A DNA stretch of 11,136 nt from an uncultured Erythrobacter sp. (GTDB lineage Bacteria; Pseudomonadota; Alphaproteobacteria; Sphingomonadales; Sphingomonadaceae). The position numbers and the translations under genes are program-made. The DNA is taken from assembly GCA_947258465.1 (NCBI GenBank), contig CAMYIQ010000104.1:1-11136 (forward strand), given 5' to 3'. The notes under the pieces were generated by a model. It was not told where the DNA came from and made no database searches. It saw only the letters and a program-made list of their open reading frames with translations. Numbering within the stretch: position 1 is the first letter of the stretch; each line of letters begins with the position of its first letter. This document shows, in pieces, positions 6,326-11,136 of this stretch.

Positions 6326-6341
6326 ACGTTTACGCAAACGT
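6326..6341. promoter_or_regulatory. Palindromic operator candidate between divergent acyl-CoA genes
   Basis: ACGTTTACGCAAACGT is symmetric in 7 of 8 base pairs and sits in the 116-bp divergent gap between the enoyl-CoA hydratase and thiolase genes. On the minus strand a perfect -35-like TTGACG overlaps its edge (6344-6339), though I see no good -10. The pattern resembles, from memory, sites of the MerR-type regulator LiuR that control acyl-CoA and branched-chain amino acid catabolism in proteobacteria. The regulator itself is not in the window. I found no second copy here. Confidence 0.5.
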
Positions 6342-6373
6342 CAACCGGCATTCGCCGCACAAAACGATAAGTC

Positions 6374-6381
6374 GAGAGGAG
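6374..6381 (+). promoter_or_regulatory. Ribosome binding site of the thiolase gene
   Basis: GAGAGGAG lies 8 nt before the ATG at 6390. It selects this start over an out-of-frame ATG at 6385 and over the open frame extending back to 6303. Confidence 0.7.
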
Positions 6382-6389
6382 TTCATGCC

Positions 6390-7658
6390 ATGGCCGAAGC
6401 CTATATCATCGATGCTGTCCGCACCCCGCGCGGGATCGGCAAGCAGGGTAAGGGCGCGCTTGCCCATATGCACCCGCAGCACCTTGCAGCCACCTGCCTC
6501 AAGGCGATCAAGGAGCGCAACGATCTCGATACGGCGACTGTCGACGACGTGATCTGGTCGGTTAGTACGCAGGACGGGACGCAGGCGGGCGATCTCGGCC
6601 GCATGGCTGCGCTCGACGCAGGCTACGACATCACTTCCTCGGGCACCACGCTCGACCGCTTCTGCGGCGGCGGGATCACGAGCGTTGCATTCGCCGCGGC
6701 CCAGGTGATGAGCGGTATGGAAGACTGCGTAGTCGCGGGCGGCACCGAGATGATGAGCCTCACCGCGCAGATGTCGAAGGACAAGATGGCCGCAGGGCTC
6801 AAGCCGCCGATGATGGGCAGCTATAACGAAAGGTTGATGCGCACCCATCCGCAAAGCCACCAAGGCGTGTGCGGCGATGCCATTGCGACGATCGAGGGCT
6901 TCACGCGCGAGGAGCTGGACGAAGTCGGCTATCGCAGCCAGCAGCGCGCTGCCAAGGCGATCGAGGAAGGCCGGTTCGACAAGTCGGTCGTCCCGGTGAC
7001 GGACGACGATGGCAATGTCGTGCTCGACAAGGAGGAATATCCGCGCCCCGGCACGACCATGGAAACGCTGGGTCAGCTCGAACCGGCCTTTGCCAAGATC
7101 GCGAACGTGCCGCTCGACAAGAACGGCACCACCTTTGCCGGGCTGGTCAACGCCAAATATCCCGACGTCGAAATCAAGCACTTCCATCACGCGGGCAACA
7201 GTTCGGGCGTGGTCGATGGTGCGGCGGCGGTGCTGGTGGCGAGCAAGGATTATGCGCAGCAGCACGGCCTCAAGCCGCGCGCGCGGATCGTGGCCACCGC
7301 GAACATGGGCGATGACCCCACGTTGATGCTCAACGCGCCCGTCCCGGCTGCGAAGAAGGTGCTGGAGAAGGCCGGCCTGACCAAGGATGACATCGACCTT
7401 TACGAAATCAACGAGGCCTTCGCAGTCGTGGCGGCCAAATTCGTGCGCGATCTCGATCTCGACTGGGACAAGGTCAATGTGAATGGCGGGTCGATCGCGC
7501 TGGGTCATCCGATCGGTGCGACCGGATCGATCCTGATCGGCACGATGGTCGACGAGCTGGAGCGGCAGGACAAGCGCTATGGCCTTGTCACCATGTGCGC
7601 AGCGGGCGGCATGGCGCCGGCGATCATCGTCGAACGGGTTAGCGATTTCGTCGACTGA
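6390..7658 (+). CDS. Acetyl-CoA C-acyltransferase (thiolase)
   Basis: This thiolase cleaves 3-ketoacyl-CoA (including acetoacetyl-CoA) with CoA to acetyl-CoA and a shorter acyl-CoA, or runs in reverse. The 422-residue protein has all catalytic groups: nucleophile C92 in LDRFCGGGITSV, N341-E-A-F344, H373 in GHPIGATGS, and acid/base C403 in MCAAGGMAPA. The N-terminus AYIIDAVRTPRG is typical. It is slightly longer than the usual 390-400 residues. The extra length probably lies in the middle loop region, about residues 130-290, which covers substrate specificity. Family members are variously called acetyl-CoA C-acetyltransferase or FadA-like, and substrate length cannot be fixed here. It is transcribed away from the enoyl-CoA hydratase operon across a shared regulatory gap, suggesting co-regulation in beta-oxidation. 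Confidence 0.92.
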   Translation: MAEAYIIDAVRTPRGIGKQGKGALAHMHPQHLAATCLKAIKERNDLDTATVDDVIWSVSTQDGTQAGDLGRMAALDAGYDITSSGTTLDRFCGGGITSVAFAAAQVMSGMEDCVVAGGTEMMSLTAQMSKDKMAAGLKPPMMGSYNERLMRTHPQSHQGVCGDAIATIEGFTREELDEVGYRSQQRAAKAIEEGRFDKSVVPVTDDDGNVVLDKEEYPRPGTTMETLGQLEPAFAKIANVPLDKNGTTFAGLVNAKYPDVEIKHFHHAGNSSGVVDGAAAVLVASKDYAQQHGLKPRARIVATANMGDDPTLMLNAPVPAAKKVLEKAGLTKDDIDLYEINEAFAVVAAKFVRDLDLDWDKVNVNGGSIALGHPIGATGSILIGTMVDELERQDKRYGLVTMCAAGGMAPAIIVERVSDFVD

Positions 7659-7664
7659 TGCGGC

Positions 7665-7722
7665 GATGCATGCGCGCCCTCGCCTAGCGCTGCGAAAGCG
7701 GCTAGAGGGCGCGCCATGCATT
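7665..7722 (+). promoter_or_regulatory. Long imperfect hairpin covering the obgE ribosome binding site and start
   Basis: GCGCGCCCT (7672-7680) pairs perfectly over 9 bp with AGGGCGCGC (7706-7714). Inside, CTAGC (7684-7688) pairs with GCTAG (7701-7705), then GCT (7689-7691) with AGC (7697-7699), leaving a 5-nt loop. Outside, ATGCAT (7666-7671) pairs with ATGCAT (7716-7721) across a one-base bulge. The only Shine-Dalgarno-like sequence (AGAGGG, 7704-7709) and the obgE ATG (7716) are both in the right arm. It could limit obgE translation or mark the 3' end of the thiolase mRNA. No T-run follows, so a classic terminator is unlikely. Confidence 0.6.
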
Positions 7723-8771
7723 TCCTCGATCAAGCGAAAATCTACCTGAAGTCCGGCGCGGGCGGCCCCGGCGCCGTCAGCTTCCGGCGCGAGAAGTATA
7801 TCGAATATGGCGGCCCCGATGGCGGCAATGGCGGCAAGGGCGGCGATATCGTGTTCGAGGCCGTGCAGGGTCTCAACACGCTGATCGACTTTCGCTATGC
7901 TCAGCACTTCAAGGCGAAGCGCGGCGAACACGGCCAGGGCAAGGACCGTACCGGCGCAGGCGCGCCCGACCTCGTGGTCCAAGTGCCCGTGGGCACGCAG
8001 ATCCTGTCCGAGGATAAGGAGGAAGTGCTCGCCGATTTCACCGAAGTCGGTCAGCGCGTGGTTTTCCTCGAAGGCGGCATGGGCGGCCGCGGGAACGCCA
8101 GTTACAAGTCTTCCACCAACCGCGCGCCGCGCCAGCACCAGCCAGGCGAACCCGGCGAGGAGATGTGGGTCTGGCTGCGGCTCAAGCTGCTGGCCGATGT
8201 CGGGCTGCTGGGCCTGCCCAATGCGGGCAAGAGCACCTTCATCAACCAGGTGTCGAACGCCAAGGCCAAGGTCGGGCACTATGCCTTCACCACGCTGATC
8301 CCCAAGCTGGGCGTGGTCACACATAAGGGCCGCGAATTCGTTATCGCCGACATTCCCGGCCTGATCGAAGGCGCGGCGGATGGCGCCGGGATCGGGGACA
8401 GGTTTCTGGGCCATATTGAGCGCTGCCGGGTGCTGATCCATCTGATCGACATTTCGGGCGACGATCCGGCGGAAGCGTACAAGACCGTCAATGCCGAGCT
8501 CGAGGCTTACGGCAGCGGCCTCGCCGACAAGCCGCAGGTCGTGGCACTCAACAAGCTCGACCTTGCCGACGAGGAACTGGGCAATGCATTTGCCGAGGAA
8601 CTGCTGGCTGCGGGCGCGGACAAGGTCTTCCCCATTTCCGGTGCGACGGGCGCGGGTATTCCCGATCTGCTCGACGGGGTGCTGGCCTATCTGCCCGACC
8701 GCACCTCGACTGAAACGCATGCCGAGGAAGTCGAGGACGAAGGCGACTCGCCCGACTGGTCGCCGATCTGA
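7716..8771 (+). CDS. obgE: Obg family GTPase (ribosome assembly)
   Basis: This essential GTPase is associated with 50S subunit maturation and stress/cell-cycle signalling. The 351-residue protein has the glycine-rich Obg domain at about 1-159 (FLDQAKIYLKSGAGGPG, FRREKYIEYGGPDGGNGGKGG, GGMGGRGN). The G domain follows with G1 GLPNAGKST (166-174), switch TTLIPKLG, G3 DIPGLIEGA (212-220), G4 NKLD (279-282) and G5 SGA (308-310). The C-terminus is a short acidic tail ending DWSPI rather than a full OCT domain, as is usual in alphaproteobacteria. It starts at the ATG within a hairpin, 57 bp after the thiolase stop. It lies upstream of proB, a neighbourhood common in alphaproteobacteria, where proA often follows, but proA is absent here. 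Confidence 0.96.
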   Translation: MHFLDQAKIYLKSGAGGPGAVSFRREKYIEYGGPDGGNGGKGGDIVFEAVQGLNTLIDFRYAQHFKAKRGEHGQGKDRTGAGAPDLVVQVPVGTQILSEDKEEVLADFTEVGQRVVFLEGGMGGRGNASYKSSTNRAPRQHQPGEPGEEMWVWLRLKLLADVGLLGLPNAGKSTFINQVSNAKAKVGHYAFTTLIPKLGVVTHKGREFVIADIPGLIEGAADGAGIGDRFLGHIERCRVLIHLIDISGDDPAEAYKTVNAELEAYGSGLADKPQVVALNKLDLADEELGNAFAEELLAAGADKVFPISGATGAGIPDLLDGVLAYLPDRTSTETHAEEVEDEGDSPDWSPI

Positions 8772-8778
8772 AACGAAA

Positions 8779-8821
8779 CCGCCACTTGGTCGCCCTCAAG
8801 CGAAGGCGGCTTCCGCAAGCC
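8779..8821 (+). other. Short inverted repeats between obgE and proB
   Basis: The 75-bp gap can fold as CCGCC (8779-8783) with GGCGG (8805-8809), enclosing CTTG (8785-8788) with CAAG (8797-8800). An alternative is the compact stem GGCTT (8808-8812) with AAGCC (8817-8821) around CCGC. The two folds compete for 8808-8809. No T-tract follows. A weak terminator or leader structure for proB is possible, but the support is low. Confidence 0.2.
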
Positions 8822-8846
8822 TGCGCGTTTGGTTAGGGCTGGCCGG

Positions 8847-9968
8847 GTGACAAACATCACCTCCCTTCCCGACCTGCGCCAGGCGCGCCGCCTCGTGGTC
8901 AAAGTGGGCTCCGCGCTGCTGGTGGAAGGTGGCAAGGCGCGCTCCGAATGGGTGGCGGCGCTGGCGGCGGAAATTGCCGGGTTAAGGCAAGATGCCGACG
9001 TCATCGTCGTCTCTTCCGGGGCAATTGCGCTGGGTGCGGCGAAGCTGGGCCTGCCGAAAGGCGGGCGCGGGAGCCTCGCCGATGCGCAGGCCGCAGCATC
9101 GGTCGGCCAGGTCGAACTGGCACGGCTTTGGTCGGAGGCGCTGGGCAGGCACGATCTCACGGCAGCGCAAATGCTCGTCACGCTGGACGATCTGGAAGAC
9201 CGGCGGCGTTATCTCAATGCCTCGGCAACGCTCGCCCGGCTGCTGGATGCCGGGGCGGTGCCCGTAGTCAACGAGAACGACAGCGTTGCAACCGAGGAGA
9301 TCCGTTTCGGCGACAATGACCGCCTTGCCGCGCGCGTTGCGCAGGCAGCAGGCGCCGATGCCGTCTTGTTGCTCTCCGATGTGGATGGCCTGTACGACCG
9401 TGATCCACGCGAATCCGGTGCGACGCTGGTCGAGCGCGTTGAGGGTGTGACACCTGAAATCATTGCCATGGCCACCGCAGAATCCGCCTCCGGCCTCGGT
9501 TCGGGCGGAATGCTCGCAAAACTGCAGGCCGCGCGGATTGCCGAGCGGGCAGGAATCGCGCTGGCAATCGTCAACGGCACACATGCGTCCCCCATCGCTC
9601 ATGCACTCGGCCGGAATCTTGGGACGTTGTTCGTCGCGCAGTCCGATACCAGCGCCCGCAAGGCATGGCTTGGGGGTCGGCTCGCGCCTTCGGGGGTTCT
9701 CACCGTCGACAGCGGCTGCATGGCCGCGCTCGACCGGGGGGCGAGCGTGCTCGCAGCCGGGGTCACCGGTATCGAGGGAGACTTTAAGCGCGGCGATCTC
9801 GTGGCGATCCACGGCCCTACAGGCGAGAGGCTGGGTCAGGGGCTGGTCGAGTATAATTCGGCGGAATGCCGCGCCATCCTCGGTCTGCGCGAAGACCAGC
9901 AGGCACGGAAACTCGGCTACGCCCCGCGCGCTGCCGTGATCCATCGCGACCATATGGTGCGGACATGA
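8847..9968 (+). CDS. proB: Glutamate 5-kinase
   Basis: It catalyses the first step of proline synthesis, phosphorylating L-glutamate with ATP to gamma-glutamyl phosphate. The 373 residues comprise an amino-acid-kinase domain at about 14-260 and a C-terminal PUA domain at about 281-360. In the kinase domain are VVKVGS (17-22), VSSGAIALG (55-63), NENDSVATEEIRFGDND (142-158), SDVDGLYDRDP (177-187) and GSGGMLAK (218-225). The PUA domain shows GVLTVDSG, LAAGVTGIEGDF and GLVEYNS. All usual active-site segments are seen. The likely start is the GTG at 8847, with AGGG at 8835-8838 about 8 nt upstream; an in-frame TTG at 8829 would add six residues. It ends in an ATGA overlap with the SDR gene. The usual partner proA is not seen in the window. 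Feedback by proline is expected from the family, not read here. Confidence 0.95.
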   Translation: MTNITSLPDLRQARRLVVKVGSALLVEGGKARSEWVAALAAEIAGLRQDADVIVVSSGAIALGAAKLGLPKGGRGSLADAQAAASVGQVELARLWSEALGRHDLTAAQMLVTLDDLEDRRRYLNASATLARLLDAGAVPVVNENDSVATEEIRFGDNDRLAARVAQAAGADAVLLLSDVDGLYDRDPRESGATLVERVEGVTPEIIAMATAESASGLGSGGMLAKLQAARIAERAGIALAIVNGTHASPIAHALGRNLGTLFVAQSDTSARKAWLGGRLAPSGVLTVDSGCMAALDRGASVLAAGVTGIEGDFKRGDLVAIHGPTGERLGQGLVEYNSAECRAILGLREDQQARKLGYAPRAAVIHRDHMVRT

Positions 9969-10876
9969 CGATCGCGCTCACCGGGGCCACCGGTTTCGTC
10001 GGTCGAACCGTGCTCGACGAGGCGATCCGGCGCACGGTGCCGACACGCGCGCTGACACGCCGCAGCCAAGCCGCATGCGACTATGTCGAGTGGATCGCGG
10101 GAGACCTCTCCGATAGCGCAGCGCTGGGCAGCCTTTGCGAGAGCGCCGAGGCCGTCATTCACGTCGCCGGCCTGACCAATACGCCCGACCCCGCTCAATT
10201 CGAGGATGCCAATGTCGGCGGCACCGCTCGGCTGATCGCCGCGGCGAAACAGGCGCAGGCGAAGCGCTTCATTTTCGTATCCTCGCTCTCGGCACGCGAA
10301 CCCGAGCTATCGGCCTATGGCGCATCGAAGGCCAAGGCGGAAAAGCTGGTCGAAGCCAGCGGGCTCGACTGGACGATCGTGCGCCCACCCGGGGTCTATG
10401 GCCCGCACGATGTCGATTATTTCGAGATGTTCCGCAGTGCGAAATTCGGCTTCGTCCCTTTGCCCCCAGGCGGGGCGAGTTCGATGATCCATGTCGAGGA
10501 TCTCGCGCGCCTGCTGCTCGACCTGGTCGATGCCTCTCCCACCCTCGTCCGCCGCCGCGTCTTCGAGCCCGACGATGGGCGCGAGGGCGGCTGGTCGCAC
10601 AAGGAAATGGCCAAGGCGATCGGCAAGGCGGTGGGTCGCCGCGTCTTCGCCCCGCATCTGCCCGGAGCCGTGCTGGAAGGCGCCGCAAAGCTCGACCGGA
10701 TGGTGCGCGGCGACAAGGCGCGGCTGACTCCCGACCGGGTGGGATATATGACGCATCCCAACTGGGTTGCGCGATCTTCCAAGAAAGTGCCCGAAGCGGT
10801 CTGGTCGCCCCGGATCGAAGGGGAAGAGGGGCTGCGATCGACCGCCGATTGGTATCGCAAAAAAGGATGGCTTTGA
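9965..10876 (+). CDS. NAD(P)-dependent epimerase/dehydratase-like protein (SDR superfamily)
   Basis: The 303-residue protein has a Rossmann fold with the dinucleotide loop GATGFVG (7-13), D47 in AGDLSD, HVAGL (66-70), and the extended-SDR active site with S106/S107 and Y118-x3-K122 (YGASK). RPPGVYGP (140-147) follows. A C-terminal substrate domain includes MIHVEDLARLLLDLV. The catalytic Ser-Tyr-Lys pattern looks intact, so enzymatic activity is plausible, but the substrate is unknown. The family holds sugar epimerases, reductases and NDUFA9-like proteins that serve in assembly. The ATG overlaps the proB stop (ATGA), implying translational coupling; an upstream open frame to 9866 inside proB is disregarded. 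No link to proline synthesis is known to me. The C-terminal half is Lys/Arg-rich, with no membrane segment seen. Confidence 0.88.
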   Translation: MTIALTGATGFVGRTVLDEAIRRTVPTRALTRRSQAACDYVEWIAGDLSDSAALGSLCESAEAVIHVAGLTNTPDPAQFEDANVGGTARLIAAAKQAQAKRFIFVSSLSAREPELSAYGASKAKAEKLVEASGLDWTIVRPPGVYGPHDVDYFEMFRSAKFGFVPLPPGGASSMIHVEDLARLLLDLVDASPTLVRRRVFEPDDGREGGWSHKEMAKAIGKAVGRRVFAPHLPGAVLEGAAKLDRMVRGDKARLTPDRVGYMTHPNWVARSSKKVPEAVWSPRIEGEEGLRSTADWYRKKGWL

Positions 10877-10924
10877 GGGTCTGGACATTCACGCCGGTTT
10901 GCCCGAAAGGCGCTTTTCCCGGTC

Positions 10925-11000
<76 letters not shown>

Positions 11001-11019
11001 CCTTCCCCGCATCTCGCCC

Positions 11020-11136
11020 CTAGAGGAATGGTTCCTCGCCGGGTTTGTGGATGCCGCATTCGACCTTGTCCCAGCCGGACCAGCGCCCCGCGCGGGGGTC
11101 TTCGCCTTCGGAAACCTGCCGTGTGCAGGGTGAACA
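11020..11136 (-). CDS. cysH: Phosphoadenylyl/adenylyl-sulfate reductase, C-terminal fragment (window-truncated)
   Basis: Only the last 38 codons are inside the window; the gene continues beyond its right edge. The translation begins with CSPCTR, continues with GEDPRAGRW, and carries KVECGIH close to the stop. KxECGxH contains the catalytic cysteine of the CysH family. The CxxC in CSPC is the second half of the [4Fe-4S] ligand set (CC...CxxC) found in APS-type reductases and absent from E. coli-type PAPS reductase. The enzyme reduces activated sulfate to sulfite with thioredoxin in assimilatory sulfate reduction. The stop (TAG) lies 20 bp from the convergent tRNA gene. The rest of a sulfate assimilation operon would be upstream, outside the window. 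Confidence 0.9.
   Translation of the reverse strand, partial: CSPCTRQVSEGEDPRAGRWSGWDKVECGIHKPGEEPFL

Noticed and set aside
6274..6360. 29-residue N-terminal extension of the enoyl-CoA hydratase
   Set aside because: The GGAGGAG ribosome binding site lies inside this stretch, next to the ATG at 6273, and the extension would consume the divergent promoter region and the palindrome.
6330..8720. 796-residue open frame on the minus strand across the thiolase and obgE genes
   Set aside because: It is antisense to two genes with complete, well-known catalytic motifs. Its composition is Arg/His/Ala-rich and without recognisable domains, as expected of a shadow frame in GC-rich DNA.
10905..10918. 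GAAA/TTTC inverted repeat just before the tRNA gene
   Set aside because: Four pairs plus one G-T around a 4-nt loop is too weak to call a terminator for the SDR gene or a tRNA promoter element.

Overview
The window looks like a chromosomal segment of a GC-rich alphaproteobacterium, probably a sphingomonad such as Erythrobacteraceae. The basis is protein style (glutaryl-CoA dehydrogenase, MaiA/FAH pair, APS-type CysH), the obgE-proB order and a tRNA-Thr with encoded CCA. This is inference from sequence impression; no search was run. Coding density is high, intergenic gaps are short, and I see no insertion sequence, prophage, CRISPR array or integration scar.

Layout. Positions 1-831 (+) hold a stand-alone response-regulator receiver protein and a 17-cysteine four-helix-bundle copper-storage protein of the cytosolic Csp3 type. 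Positions 906-3747 (+) form a tight three-gene catabolic operon: glutaryl-CoA dehydrogenase (gcdH), maleylacetoacetate isomerase (maiA, a TTG start overlapping the gcdH stop) and a fumarylacetoacetate-hydrolase-family enzyme. Convergent to it, 3773-6273 (-) is a second operon, read from high to low coordinates: enoyl-CoA hydratase, a long-chain-type acyl-CoA dehydrogenase and a GNAT acetyltransferase. A 116-bp divergent region carrying a near-perfect 16-bp palindrome separates it from a thiolase (6390-7658, +). Then come obgE, proB and an atypical SDR/epimerase (7716-10876, +), a tRNA-Thr(UGU), and the last 38 codons of an APS-type cysH on the minus strand.

How the genes fit together. The core of 906-7658 is acyl-CoA and aromatic/lysine catabolism. 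GcdH makes crotonyl-CoA from glutaryl-CoA, an enoyl-CoA hydratase can hydrate crotonyl-CoA, and the thiolase can split acetoacetyl-CoA to acetyl-CoA. MaiA and FAH finish homogentisate (tyrosine) or gentisate ring cleavage. The 3-hydroxyacyl-CoA dehydrogenase and the ring-cleaving dioxygenase are not in the window. The rest is housekeeping: ribosome-associated GTPase, proline synthesis, tRNA and sulfate assimilation.

I did not find a convincing undescribed multi-gene system. The most interesting non-coding signals are a long imperfect hairpin that buries the obgE Shine-Dalgarno and start codon, and the palindrome in the divergent acyl-CoA promoter region. The most interesting protein is the Csp3-like copper-storage protein.
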